A stretch of 64,000 nt of DNA from Acidobacteriota bacterium (GTDB lineage Bacteria > Acidobacteriota > Thermoanaerobaculia > Multivoradales > J023), in NCBI GenBank assembly GCA_029263395.1, contig JAJCXO010000132.1:17843-81842 (forward strand), in the 5' to 3' direction. Position 1 is the first letter of the stretch. Each line of letters begins with the position of its first letter. The translations under genes were made by a program, and so were the position numbers. Positions 54,758 to 63,965 of the stretch are shown here, in pieces. The notes beneath the pieces are model-generated. The model saw only the letters and a list, made by a program, of their open reading frames with translations. It made no database searches and was not told where the DNA came from.

Positions 54758-57181
54758 TCACTCGATCTTGAGTGACACCATGGGATCGACATTCGAGGCT
54801 CGTCTCGCGGGCAAATAACACGCCGCCAATCCGGCCAGCACCATCACCGCAGAGACTCCTAGATACGTACCGATATCAAAAGCCTCGACACCGAAGAGCA
54901 GAGACCCGAGGGCGCGCGTTGCGACCAGGGAAATACCAACGCCGATCGCGATACCAACCGCTAGGACCCGGGCACCTTGGCCGACGATCATCAGCCGTAC
55001 ACGGGTCGCCGCCGCCCCCAAGGCCATACGCAGGCCAATCTCTCGGGTGCGCTCGGCGACGGCATAGGATAAGACACCGTAGAGGCCAACCACACCCAAG
55101 ATCAGGGCGAGCGCTGAGGCGATTCCAAGGGTGAGTGTCGTGAAGGACAGCTCCACCATGGAGTCGGCCGCCAGACCTTCCATCGTGTACATGCGGTACA
55201 TGGGAGCCGTGGGTGCTACTTGGCTGACCAGCGCCCGGATCTCGGAGGCAATCTCTCCAGTACGAGCTGTCTTGACGACGTACCCTGGAGACGAGAGGAC
55301 GCGGCTAGTCTCCAGATCCTGGCCAACCAACGGAAAGTAGACCATCGGCTCCGCCGCCTGCCGAAAACCATATTGCATCACGTCGTCGACAACTCCGACC
55401 ACGGTTTCCCAAGTCTCCTGATCTTGCATTTGAAGACGCTGCCCGATCGGATCCTCGTCGGGCCACATCAGATCTGCCGCTGAACGGCTGACCAGGACAT
55501 TGCCGAGTTGTGAAACCTGGTCGTCCGCGGTCAGGGTCCGGCCCCGAAACACTTCGATCCCCATCACCTGGAAGTAGTCCCCGGCGGACCAGGTATAACT
55601 CAACAAGGTTCCCCCACCCTCTTCGCCTTCGGTACTCTCGGTATGGAACCGCTGGGTAGCGAGCCCTTCGTTCAACGGTACATTTTCGACAATACCGACC
55701 TTCTCCACCCCACGCAGCGCAGCTACTCGATCCATGAAGTCCAAGTGGAAGCGGGCGAACGATGGAGCATCTGTCAGATGCGCTTCCGTAGGGGCAATCT
55801 GGAAGGTGAAGACATCTTGGGTGTCGTAACCGGGGTCAACGTTGCGCAATTTATCGAAACTCTTCATCAGCAAGGCTGATCCGATTAGCAGTACCAACGC
55901 CAACGCCGTTTGCCCAGCAACCAACGCGTTTCGCCCCCAGTGGTGACCGCGGGTTGCTCCACGGCCTCCCTCCCGTAAACGCATCAGGTTCGGAGCCGAG
56001 AAGCGAACGGCCGGCACCAATCCGCACAACAGCGCAGAGACCACCGAGACCCCGAAGGTGAACAACAAGGAGGTCCAGCTGAGCGCAACCTCACTCAGGC
56101 GGGGAACACTGGCGGGAGCAGCACTCAGCAACAGTGGCATCCCGAGCCGAGCGATGGCCACTGCGAGGAATCCCGCCAAGGTGGCGACAACCCCGGCCTC
56201 CGCCAACTGCGAAAGGATCAAACGACCGCGAGCGGCTCCGAGGGCTCGCCGTACAGCATTGTCGGACTGTCGCCGCTCAGCGCGGACCATGAACAGATTG
56301 GCGACGTTGGCACAGGCGATGATCAAGACGATGGCCATCGAACCCAACAGAATCCACAGGGGTCCGGCAACATCCCCGAGCAGCTCCTTCTCGAGGGATC
56401 GAACCACCGGGCGATGCTGCTCGATCAAACGGACGTAGTCGGCTGATTCGCTCCCGAAGCGTTCGGGGAGCTGCCGAGCCAAAATCTCAAGCTCCGCGAC
56501 AAGGGTATCTACCTGAGCTCCTGGCGCCAAACGAGCTACCAAGGGCTGGCCGAAACGCCCGGGTTCAATCTCCTCGGCCCGAATGACCTGTGGAAACCAC
56601 AACAGAGTCCCATCGTCGGGGAACCAGAAGTTGGGCTCCATCACTGCGATGACAGTGCGGTCGTTTCCAGACACAGAATAGCTCTGGCCAAGGACTCCGG
56701 GATCAGACCCGAACCAGGTTGTCCACAACGCATGGCTGATAACCACCACCTGATCTTCGTCCTCCGGTACCGGTAGGCGGCCGAGGGCTGGTTTCACCCC
56801 CAGGGTGTTGAACAGCGAGGTTGTCGGCGCCGACATCCGCACCCGCTCGATGCGGTCGCCGACGTGCAGCGTACTGGTGAACGAGTTGTAGGTCGACACG
56901 TCTTCGAGCAGCTTGGACTCCTCCCGATACTGCACAAGAAACTCCGCTGCCAAAGGGAACTCCTCGGGAAAGTCAGACCCTGGCGCGGAGCCAGCAATGT
57001 GCACCAGGCGGTCGGTATTGGCATAAGGCAGGGGATTCAGAAGCACGGTATCGATGACACTGAAAATCCCGGCGTTGGCACCGATAGCCAGCCCCAACAT
57101 TCCCACCGTCAACACTACGAAGCCAGGAGTGCGCAGCAGTGCGCGGAGCGCATGTCGAAGATCCCTTGTCCAGTTACTCAT
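54758..57181 (-). CDS. MacB-type ABC permease of the ADOP family
   Basis: The product is 807 residues. ATG 57181 follows AGGGACAGGG. TM1 GFVVLTVGMLGLAIGANAGIF, MacB_PCD domain, TM2-4 (LWILLGSMAIVLIIACANVANLFMV), second half with TM VAGQTALALVLLIGSALLM and C-terminal three TMs ending in ACYLPARRASNVDPMVSLKIE. Third full-length family member in the window; no ATPase neighbour. The sequence is distinct from the other two, so it is not a recent copy. Confidence 0.93.
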   Translation of the reverse strand: MSNWTRDLRHALRALLRTPGFVVLTVGMLGLAIGANAGIFSVIDTVLLNPLPYANTDRLVHIAGSAPGSDFPEEFPLAAEFLVQYREESKLLEDVSTYNSFTSTLHVGDRIERVRMSAPTTSLFNTLGVKPALGRLPVPEDEDQVVVISHALWTTWFGSDPGVLGQSYSVSGNDRTVIAVMEPNFWFPDDGTLLWFPQVIRAEEIEPGRFGQPLVARLAPGAQVDTLVAELEILARQLPERFGSESADYVRLIEQHRPVVRSLEKELLGDVAGPLWILLGSMAIVLIIACANVANLFMVRAERRQSDNAVRRALGAARGRLILSQLAEAGVVATLAGFLAVAIARLGMPLLLSAAPASVPRLSEVALSWTSLLFTFGVSVVSALLCGLVPAVRFSAPNLMRLREGGRGATRGHHWGRNALVAGQTALALVLLIGSALLMKSFDKLRNVDPGYDTQDVFTFQIAPTEAHLTDAPSFARFHLDFMDRVAALRGVEKVGIVENVPLNEGLATQRFHTESTEGEEGGGTLLSYTWSAGDYFQVMGIEVFRGRTLTADDQVSQLGNVLVSRSAADLMWPDEDPIGQRLQMQDQETWETVVGVVDDVMQYGFRQAAEPMVYFPLVGQDLETSRVLSSPGYVVKTARTGEIASEIRALVSQVAPTAPMYRMYTMEGLAADSMVELSFTTLTLGIASALALILGVVGLYGVLSYAVAERTREIGLRMALGAAATRVRLMIVGQGARVLAVGIAIGVGISLVATRALGSLLFGVEAFDIGTYLGVSAVMVLAGLAACYLPARRASNVDPMVSLKIE

Positions 57182-57494
57182 CGTTGGTTGCCCTGTCCCT
57201 AAGTTGTTCGAGGTCGTTCGGCATCACACGGTCGGGTCCCGTTGACTGCGCCGCGCAAGCAGCCCGTGGCAACGGACTACGCTCTACACCCTTTAGACGC
57301 GGAAACGTTCCCCAGGTTTGCCCCCGAGCACAAGATCGGACGCAACCCACCATCTCAGGCTCATTTTCCTGCGATCGCCAGGCCTACCCACCAAATGGGT
57401 CTTCGCCTTTCAAAACGCCTGGAGACTCGCATCGTTCCATCGGCCTCGCCGGCCTATTGGCCTGAGAGCCTCGAGGACCGACCCGACGACGGCG
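57182..57494. other. 313-bp intergenic region
   Basis: Lies between a minus-strand gene start and the next minus-strand gene end; must contain the permease promoter, but no convincing -35/-10 pair, RNA or repeat was seen. Confidence 0.4.
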
Positions 57495-58550
57495 CTACGT
57501 GCCACCTGATGAGGTACGGCGAGTTGCCTCGATGAGGCTGACGTCCTGGTTGGGAATAGGCATCACCTGTAACATCTCGAAGTCGGCGGCCAAAAGCAGG
57601 CGCTCCCAATCCGTCGCACTCCGCTCACGGCCGCCGGTGGCCGCAAGCATATTGAGGTCAGCCAGTAAAAGACGCTCCAACGATGGATCTGGCTGATCGA
57701 TCCGCTCCGGCAGGACCACCTCGATGATGAGCAAACGACTCACTGTCGACATGCCGGCATGGCAGTGACCGAGAATCCGACGCGCATCGTCATCACTGTA
57801 GCCGTGTAACACGGCTTTCAAAATGTAAACGTCCGCGCCTGCTGGAACTTGTTCCATCAAATCGGCGCCAAGAACTTGGCATCGATCCGTCAAGCCGGCA
57901 GCCGACAGCCGTGACGCAGCACCCGCCATCGCCTCTTGACGATCGACCAAAAGTCCCCTGGTTTCGGGATTGGCGGCCAGGATAGCTGCTAACAGCCCGC
58001 CCCCCGCGCCACCGAGGTCAGCCACCAACGAGCTACGCGAGAAGTCATACGAACTGGCGATCGAGGCCATATCTTCGGCGGAAGGTTCGGCAAACACCGC
58101 ATGAAAAATTGCCATCGGGTCGGGCTCTTGTGACCACCGCGACTTGACGCCAGCGCCGTCCATCGCGGCGGCCGCCCCACCGGTCTCACCAGCTCGCACA
58201 CACTCCGGTAGAAACGTCCACATGTCGGCGAGCAGATCGGACCAGAAAATCATTGAAGCCCACACCGACTGAGGATGATCTCGCCGCAGAGGTTGCCCCA
58301 AAGGCGTCAGCGCAAAAAATGCAGGGGAAGTCTCGGCGAGCACACCGATGCTTGCCAACGCCCGCAACAATCGATAAAGCGCGTCTCGATCCGAGGCCGT
58401 CGCAACGGCGAGCTCGTCAACGTGTTTCTCGCGATCCGCCAGTTCATCGGCGATCCCGAGTCGTACGGCCGCGCACAGTGTCTTGCCGCGGAAAAAACCT
58501 TGGGCCATATCCACGAGAGCACGGTGAGGGGGTATCTCTTTTATGGTCAA
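57495..58550 (-). CDS. SAM-dependent O-methyltransferase (family 2, hydroxyneurosporene-type)
   Basis: The product is 351 residues from TTG 58550, supported by AGGAG eight bases upstream and by the position of the dimerisation domain (RALVDMAQGFFRGKTLCAAVRLGIADELAD); longer starts at 58610 or 58646 are possible. SAM-binding motif LVADLGGAGGGLLAAILAANPETRGLLVD and YILKAVLHGYSDDDARRIL with catalytic-type His. Small-molecule O-methylation; substrate unknown. Confidence 0.88.
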   Translation of the reverse strand: MTIKEIPPHRALVDMAQGFFRGKTLCAAVRLGIADELADREKHVDELAVATASDRDALYRLLRALASIGVLAETSPAFFALTPLGQPLRRDHPQSVWASMIFWSDLLADMWTFLPECVRAGETGGAAAAMDGAGVKSRWSQEPDPMAIFHAVFAEPSAEDMASIASSYDFSRSSLVADLGGAGGGLLAAILAANPETRGLLVDRQEAMAGAASRLSAAGLTDRCQVLGADLMEQVPAGADVYILKAVLHGYSDDDARRILGHCHAGMSTVSRLLIIEVVLPERIDQPDPSLERLLLADLNMLAATGGRERSATDWERLLLAADFEMLQVMPIPNQDVSLIEATRRTSSGGT

Positions 58551-58744
58551 GGGTTCGCTCCTAACAAGTTGATCCTCACAGAGGTATCTCGAGCGGCGGC
58601 TGTGGATCATAGGTCCAAGGATCGCCGAGTTGACGCCTGGATTCAAGCGTTGGGTTCGAACTCCGCCGTCACGAGCTATGAGCTGCCGTCGAACATCGAG
58701 TTCAACTCAGCGAATTCGGCAGCATCCGCCAGCTGATCAAAACG

Positions 58745-59326
58745 TCAAGATGTGGCAACCCAAACTCCCAGCCCGATGAGATTCAAGACAATCGTCATCC
58801 AGAAGATGAATCGAAACGGCTGCTTACGAGTCTTGTGTCGAAACACGCTCTGAGCGATGAGGGCTCCGGGCCAACCGCCCAGTAAGGCGCCCCAATGCAG
58901 CAGACTCTCCGGGGTTCTCTGGGCCCCCTGCTTCGCCGCCGACTTGTCCGAACCATACAGAATAAAAGTGAACGCACTGGCGCCGCCGTAAATCAAGGCG
59001 GCGACTATGAGTCTCGAGTCCTTGAAGGTCCAAAACCCCAACAAACCGAAGAATGAGATCGCCAGGAGTATCGAGGACCATCCCGCCGAAGGTCGCGGGG
59101 GCGCCTGCGGTTCACGATCCGCAGCCATATGGACTTTCGTTGCACAAGGCCGCCCCTGAGAATCCGTCGACAAATCATAGCTCACCAAGCGGTTCAACTC
59201 GGGCCGGCGGCTACCGAAGCCGAACGCCTTGACGTGCACAAAAACTTGCTTGCCACCGGCAACTGGCTTGATGAAGCCATACCCCCGGTCGTCGTGCCAC
59301 ACAGTGATCCGTCCTTTGGAACGCAT
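58745..59326 (-). CDS. Cold-shock domain fused to DUF1294 membrane domain
   Basis: The product is 193 residues. The N-terminal CSD (~1-68) has RGYGFIKP and QVFVHVKAF RNP motifs. The C-terminal DUF1294 (~85-193) has TM helices and the motif YGSDKSAAKQGAQRTPESLLHWGALLGGWPGALIAQSVFRHKTRKQPF. Known fusion; the function is thought to be RNA binding at the membrane. A short gene-free stretch separates it from both neighbours. Confidence 0.94.
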   Translation of the reverse strand: MRSKGRITVWHDDRGYGFIKPVAGGKQVFVHVKAFGFGSRRPELNRLVSYDLSTDSQGRPCATKVHMAADREPQAPPRPSAGWSSILLAISFFGLLGFWTFKDSRLIVAALIYGGASAFTFILYGSDKSAAKQGAQRTPESLLHWGALLGGWPGALIAQSVFRHKTRKQPFRFIFWMTIVLNLIGLGVWVATS

Positions 59327-59399
59327 ATCCCTCGCCTATCTCACTGCCGCTCTCCCAGGCTACTGCCAAGCTGCGGTATCGCCGGCCTCGAACCTTAGA

Positions 59400-60242
59400 T
59401 CAAAAGAAGTCCGAACCCAGCAGGTTGTACTTGCCCAGTCGCTCCTCCTTCAGCTCGAAGGTCGTGAAGTCGGCTTCGCGATTCCATGTCACCGCATAGT
59501 CGCGCGAGAAGTTACGTTCGAGAAACCGTGCATTGTTGGTGCGCCCATCCACCATGATGAAGGTGCCGGGTAGGAAGGTCGACTCCATCAGCAGCAGGTC
59601 CCCGGACATCACGGTGCGTTCGTCGCAGCCGAAGCTCAGGCCATTGAGCTCCCCTTGCACGTCCTTGGCGGACGGACCGTCGAGGTAAATCAGGTCCGCC
59701 ACCACATCGGGCAACTGATCGTAGTAGTGGCACAACTGGCCGTTGAATTGGCCGATCTTGACGTCACTTTGGCGGAAATGCACCCGTTCTCGCAGGTGTT
59801 CCGGAAAACGCCTTCGGGTATGCTCGATCCATTCACTGGAGGCGTCGAGGGAGAAGAGCTGGAACATGAAGCGATTGCGGATCTCGGGTTTGTCCGACAA
59901 CGCATCCCATTCCTGCTGGTTCTTCGCCAGGGCATCAGCCATCACGAAGGTCGAGTAGCCGAGTCCAAATTCGAGAATCGTAAATGGCTTGCGGGTGCGC
60001 ACCAGTTTGTGCAGACGGACCAGATCGTTGGCCTCAGGCGGGAAGGGGATGTCGAGCCGCCCACTGACGGTGTCGAAGACGCCCTCTTCGTAGTCCAGGT
60101 TGTCTTCGAAGGACACTAGCTTGTCCAGGCCATTGGCTTCGATGTAGGCGCGGTGCGTCTCGACCTGCTGCTTCCTATCCACGGATGATGCGCTCCCGGG
60201 TTCAGACGATGGACTAGGACGGTGACGCCTCGAACGCTGCAT
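59400..60242 (-). CDS. Class I SAM-dependent methyltransferase-like protein
   Basis: The product is 280 residues from ATG 60242. The nucleotide-binding motif is FTILEFGLGYSTFVMADAL (~80-98), and LIYLDGPSAKD lies further on. No Shine-Dalgarno found. The frame stays open upstream to 60773 through the whole 42-bp array III, giving a possible N-terminal extension of 14-residue repeats (consensus TSYFLSGRAIFTVQ); I consider the short form more likely because the methyltransferase fold begins well inside it. Confidence 0.78.
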   Translation of the reverse strand: MQRSRRHRPSPSSEPGSASSVDRKQQVETHRAYIEANGLDKLVSFEDNLDYEEGVFDTVSGRLDIPFPPEANDLVRLHKLVRTRKPFTILEFGLGYSTFVMADALAKNQQEWDALSDKPEIRNRFMFQLFSLDASSEWIEHTRRRFPEHLRERVHFRQSDVKIGQFNGQLCHYYDQLPDVVADLIYLDGPSAKDVQGELNGLSFGCDERTVMSGDLLLMESTFLPGTFIMVDGRTNNARFLERNFSRDYAVTWNREADFTTFELKEERLGKYNLLGSDFF

Positions 60243-60757
60243 CGCCGCATGCTGGATGAGCGGCTGATGATAACCGTCTTGGGATAATAGCCGGCAAAGG
60301 TAAGCCCTTGCGCCGCATAAATACCTGGCCGTGGCATGACGTAACCTGTTTTCTCGACCAAAAAAAACGGCTTGCCCTGGGAGAAAGCAAGACGCTTGCA
60401 CGGTGAAAATCGCTCGCCCTGGGAGAAAGTAAGACATTGGCACGGTAAAAATGGCTTGCCCTGAAAGAAAGTAAGGCGTTTGCACAGTGAAAATGGCTCG
60501 CCCTGAGAGAAAGTAAGCCGTTTGCACAGTGAAAATGGCTCGCCCTGAGAGAAAGTAGGACGTATGCACGGTGAAAGTTGCTTGCCCTGAGAGAAAGTAA
60601 GACGTTTCGATAGCTTCAATATCTCCGGATCGCTCGATCTTCAACGTGAATCCAGAGCACCTCATATACTCTTGGACTCGTGACGATGCTTCGTGCAACC
60701 TGTCCCAACCCAGAATGACCCCTGCGAGCAGTGAACGCAGCGGAAGGAGAGACTGAC
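60243..60757. other. Divergent intergenic region with 42-bp array III
   Basis: Holds the array at 60361-60612 and, at 60745-60750, the AGGAGA for the serine hydrolase. The segments 60243-60360 and 60613-60730 show no gene or clear promoter. Confidence 0.6.
60361..60612. repeat. 42-bp tandem array III (six units)
   Basis: The landmark GCCCTG recurs at 60374, 60416, 60458, 60500, 60542 and 60584, exactly 42 bp apart. Unit consensus contains CAGTGAAAATGGCTCGCC and GAGAGAAAGTAAG. Shares the period and the GTGAAAAT core with arrays I and II while the rest differs. Confidence 0.93.
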
Positions 60758-62206
60758 TTGACCTTTCGTTCACTTGCCCTCACGGCTGTATTACTCATCC
60801 CTTGGCCTTTGGCGGCACAAACGCCGCCCCTAGTTGACCATCCGCGGATTGCTGATGCTATCCACCTCCTCGACGTATGGATTGAGGAGCAACGGAGCTA
60901 TCAGGCTCTACCCGGGCTGTCGATCGGGGTGGTCTACGACCAGGAACTGATATGGGCCAAGGGCTACGGCGTCCGCGACGTGGAGACCGGTGCAGCGACG
61001 ACGCCCTCGACGGTGTTCCGTATCGGCTCGGTCACCAAGGTGTTCACCGCGGTGGCAATCATGCAACTGCGCGATCGAGGTCTGCTGCGGCTGGATGATC
61101 CGGTTTCGCAACACCTGCCATGGTTCTCGGTCGAGAGCCCGTTCGAGGGTGAGCCCGAGATCACCGTTCGCCACCTCTTGACGCACACCTCGGGTCTGCC
61201 CCGGGAGGCGGCCTTTCCCTATTGGACAACCCATGAATTTCCAACTCGCGAAGCGCTGCAGTCTGTGGTCCCCGGTCAGAGCGCCATTTTCCCACCGGCC
61301 GTGCGCTACAAATACTCCAACCTCGGTATCGCCCTGCTCGGCGAAATTGTCGCCACCGTCTCGGGAGATAACTACGCCGACTACCTGCAGAAGCAAGTGC
61401 TCGGGCCACTTGGGATGCTGCGCAGCAGTGCGGCTCCCGGCGACGCGCACCACCAGCAGATGACAACCGCTTACCTTCGCCGACTGGCTGATGGCTCCCG
61501 TGGGATCGCCGAGTATTACGACACCGGCGCCTTGGCCCCGGCAGCCAACATGGTGTCGACGATCGAAGATTTGGCCCGTTTTGCGGCGTTGCAGTTCAGC
61601 CAGGGATCTCGCGCTGAAGGCGCCCAAATTCTAAAGGCCAGCACGCTGCGCGAGATGCACCGGCCACATTGGGTCAAGACCGACTGGAGCGGCGGACGGG
61701 GGCTCGGCTTCTCCGTCTCCCGGCGCCAAGGCAAAACCTTTGTCTCCCACGGCGGCTGGGTGGCCGGTCATCGCACCCACTTCCTACTCGTGCCGAGTGA
61801 AAAGGTCGCCGTCATCGTCGCCACCAACGCTGACGATGGTAGCCCCAGTCAATTCAGCACCCGTGCGTACGACCTACTTGGCGCCGCGATCGCCCAAGCC
61901 ACAACACCGGAACCCAAGGCCAAACCGTTCGATTCGGCCTGGCGTCAATACCTCGGCACCTACGCCGATCCTTGGGGCTGGGAGTACCAAGTTATGATTC
62001 TCCATCAGGAGTTGGTGATGTACGAACACAGCTACCCACCGGAAGACTCACCAACAGGAGGCCTGACACGCCTCGAACCGGTTTCCGAACATACCTTCCG
62101 CATGTCCGACGGCGAGTTGGTGGTATTCGAGATCAATAATCAAGGGGCCGTCGAACGAATCAAGCGGCGCTTCGACTACATCTATCCGGTGGTCGAGGCA
62201 CAATGA
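60758..62206 (+). CDS. Exported serine hydrolase (beta-lactamase/class C penicillin-binding-like)
   Basis: The product is 482 residues. TTG 60758 was chosen because AGGAGA lies seven bases upstream and a signal peptide (ALTAVLLIPWPLAAQ) starts at once; an in-frame GTG at 60731 is weaker. Catalytic motifs: SVTK (Ser-x-x-Lys), YSN (Tyr-x-Asn) and HGG. LLTHTSGLP is typical of this family. A C-terminal beta-barrel-like domain (~380-482) follows. Likely a D-amino-acid peptidase, transpeptidase or esterase. Its stop overlaps the epimerase start (ATGA), linking it to peptide metabolism. Confidence 0.92.
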   Translation: MTFRSLALTAVLLIPWPLAAQTPPLVDHPRIADAIHLLDVWIEEQRSYQALPGLSIGVVYDQELIWAKGYGVRDVETGAATTPSTVFRIGSVTKVFTAVAIMQLRDRGLLRLDDPVSQHLPWFSVESPFEGEPEITVRHLLTHTSGLPREAAFPYWTTHEFPTREALQSVVPGQSAIFPPAVRYKYSNLGIALLGEIVATVSGDNYADYLQKQVLGPLGMLRSSAAPGDAHHQQMTTAYLRRLADGSRGIAEYYDTGALAPAANMVSTIEDLARFAALQFSQGSRAEGAQILKASTLREMHRPHWVKTDWSGGRGLGFSVSRRQGKTFVSHGGWVAGHRTHFLLVPSEKVAVIVATNADDGSPSQFSTRAYDLLGAAIAQATTPEPKAKPFDSAWRQYLGTYADPWGWEYQVMILHQELVMYEHSYPPEDSPTGGLTRLEPVSEHTFRMSDGELVVFEINNQGAVERIKRRFDYIYPVVEAQ

Positions 62207-63222
62207 TCCATCTGCGCTACCGCACTATCGACCTCGAGTTGAAGCACACGTTCCGGCTCTCCCGTGGCGCCACGGACAAACGTCAGAATCTCATCGTCGA
62301 GCTCGAACACAAAGGTCTTGTCGGCCTCGGCGAGGCTGCACCGATCCCTCACTATCAACAGGATTGTGCTTCAGCTGCGGATGCGGTGGACGCCATGGTC
62401 CGCAAGCTGGGTGATCCTCGGGCGTTCGACTCAGCAGCTAGGCAAGTAGCGGTCACGGGCCAGCCGGCGGCAGAAGCAGCGGTCGACATGGCGCTCCGCG
62501 ATCTTGCCGGCAAACGCCTGGAGACGCCGCTGTATGAACTCATGGGCATCGATCCAACTTCAATGCCCATCACCTCGTTCACGATCGGCATGGACCGACC
62601 AGAAGTGGTCATGCGCAAGGTCCGTGAGGCAAAGGCTTTCGCGGCGTTCAAGGTCAAGATGGGCTCGGATCAGGATCGGCCCATGTTGGAAGCCGTTCGT
62701 CGTGCAACCAAGCGACCGATCCGCGTCGACGCCAACGAAGGGTGGACCTTCGACGAGGCGCTGTCGCGCTTGGAGTGGCTGCAAGAGATGGGTGTCGAGT
62801 TGGTGGAACAACCCTTGCCTGCGTCCCAGCTCGCAGAGTCCCGCGAGCTGCGTCATGCCAGCCCACTGCCGATCATCGCTGATGAAAGTGTCCACACTGC
62901 AGCGGACATCCCACGCCTCGCCGGGGCGTTCGACGGTATCAACATCAAGCTGATGAAATGCGGCGGCATCGGCGAGGCTATGCACATGATCGCGGTGGCA
63001 CGTGCCCACGGTTTGAAGGTCATGCTCGGCTGCATGATCGAATCGTCGTTGGCCATCACCGCTGCCGCCCACCTGGCACCGCTGGTCGACTACGTCGATC
63101 TCGATGGGCATCTGCTGATCAAAGACGATCCCTTCGTCGGCGCGATCGTCGAGAAGGGTCGATTGGTCCTGCCGACTGGGCCGGGGCTGGGCGTGGAGCC
63201 TAAGCCCCGATCCCAGGGTTGA
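62203..63222 (+). CDS. Enolase-superfamily dipeptide epimerase
   Basis: The product is 339 residues. Capping domain (~1-120) and TIM barrel with the MLE-subgroup motifs: FKVKMG (Lys-x-Lys acid/base), VDANEGW (Asp), VEQPL (Glu), IADESV (Asp metal ligand) and INIKLMKCGG (second catalytic Lys). This pattern is that of L-Ala-D/L-Glu and related dipeptide epimerases. Coupled with the serine hydrolase, it suggests use of murein-derived or other dipeptides. Its stop codon (63220-63222) lies inside a REP hairpin loop. Confidence 0.92.
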   Translation: MIHLRYRTIDLELKHTFRLSRGATDKRQNLIVELEHKGLVGLGEAAPIPHYQQDCASAADAVDAMVRKLGDPRAFDSAARQVAVTGQPAAEAAVDMALRDLAGKRLETPLYELMGIDPTSMPITSFTIGMDRPEVVMRKVREAKAFAAFKVKMGSDQDRPMLEAVRRATKRPIRVDANEGWTFDEALSRLEWLQEMGVELVEQPLPASQLAESRELRHASPLPIIADESVHTAADIPRLAGAFDGINIKLMKCGGIGEAMHMIAVARAHGLKVMLGCMIESSLAITAAAHLAPLVDYVDLDGHLLIKDDPFVGAIVEKGRLVLPTGPGLGVEPKPRSQG

Positions 63223-63262
63223 CACCCTGGGCTACCGGATGCCGCCCTACCGGGCTCCGGAA
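63209..63262 (+). repeat. REP-like palindromic element, left, overlapping the epimerase stop
   Basis: Hairpin CCCAGGGT-TGAC-ACCCTGGG (63212-63231), then CTACCGGATGCCGCCCT and a CCGG..CCGG hairpin. It is the inverted copy of 63893-63952. As it covers the stop codon it may also act in transcript termination or stability. Confidence 0.85.
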
Positions 63263-63329
63263 GAAGAAGAAGAAGAAGAAGAAGAAAGAGAAGGAGAAGA
63301 GGAAAGAGAAGGAGAAGGAGAAGAAGATC
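63259..63329 (+). repeat. GAA/GGAGAA simple-sequence tract
   Basis: About 70 bp of pure purine repeat (GAA)n then AGAAGGAGAAG variants, between two REP copies. It has an open frame (poly-Glu) but no sign of being a gene. Confidence 0.9.
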
Positions 63330-63330
63330 C

Positions 63331-63357
63331 CCCGGGCTACCGGATGCCGCCCTCCGG
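63331..63357 (+). repeat. Partial REP-like element
   Basis: CCCGGGCTACCGGATGCCGC then CCTCCGG: the second half of the REP at 63209-63262, same orientation, closer to the transposase gene. Confidence 0.8.
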
Positions 63358-63408
63358 AAGGGGATCCCGTTGCACTCTGGAATGGGGCAACGGAGTAGAA
63401 TTACGGGT

Positions 63409-63879
63409 ATGGGTCATAGCTATACCTGCCTCAAATACCACATTGTCTTCGCGACGAAGTATCGGATGCCGCTGATTTCGGTAGCGCACGAGGCGGCGCT
63501 GTATGCATATATTGGTGGTGTCATCTGGAACAAGAAGGGGCGGATGCTCGAGGTCAATGGCATCGAGGATCACGTCCACGTTCTGGCGAGTGTTCCTGCG
63601 GCACAATCCGTCGCGACGATGGTTGCCGCGATCAAGGCGAACTCGTCGAGTTATGGCAAGGATCTAATGCAGAATCCAGACTTCTTCTGGCAGGGTGGAT
63701 ATGCGGCGTTTGCGGTGAGCGAATCGCAAGTTCCCAAGGTACGTCGCTACATTCAGGGCCAAAAGACACATCATGCCAACAACAGCTACGAGCAAGAGAT
63801 TTACACGCTGTTCCAGCGGCACGGAATCCAAGGTGCCGAATCCTTCTTGAAGGCCGAGCCACCGACCGAAGAGTCTTAG
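63409..63879 (+). CDS. Y1 (IS200/RAYT-like) transposase
   Basis: The product is 156 residues. Y1_Tnp signature: YHIVFATKYRMPLI, GIEDHVHVLASVP with the HUH pair (His-Val-His), FFWQGGYAAFAVSES, and a catalytic Tyr region VRRYIQGQKTHH. HUH single-strand transposases of this type act on palindromic ends. Inverted REP-like elements flank the gene (63209-63357 and 63893-64000), so it is either an IS200-like element or a domesticated REP-associated transposase. ATG 63409 chosen; an open frame from 63370 exists. Confidence 0.92.
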   Translation: MGHSYTCLKYHIVFATKYRMPLISVAHEAALYAYIGGVIWNKKGRMLEVNGIEDHVHVLASVPAAQSVATMVAAIKANSSSYGKDLMQNPDFFWQGGYAAFAVSESQVPKVRRYIQGQKTHHANNSYEQEIYTLFQRHGIQGAESFLKAEPPTEES

Positions 63880-63892
63880 GGATTTGGTGGGC

Positions 63893-63952
63893 TTCTTCCT
63901 CCGGAGCCCGGAGGGCGGCATCCGGTAGCCCAGGGTGTCAACCCTGGGATTC
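63893..63952 (-). repeat. REP-like palindromic element, right
   Basis: Reverse complement of 63209-63262 with small differences; contains the CCGGAGCCCGGAGG and CCCAGGGT-GTCA-ACCCTGGG hairpins. Confidence 0.88.
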
Positions 63953-63965
63953 GGAGATTCCCTCT

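Noticed and set aside
17106..60612. 42-bp arrays as CRISPR arrays
   Set aside because: The units are head-to-tail with no unique spacers, and no cas gene is present.
63239..63475. Poly-Glu protein over the GAA tract
   Set aside because: Simple sequence between REP elements overlapping the transposase start; no ribosome site or homology.
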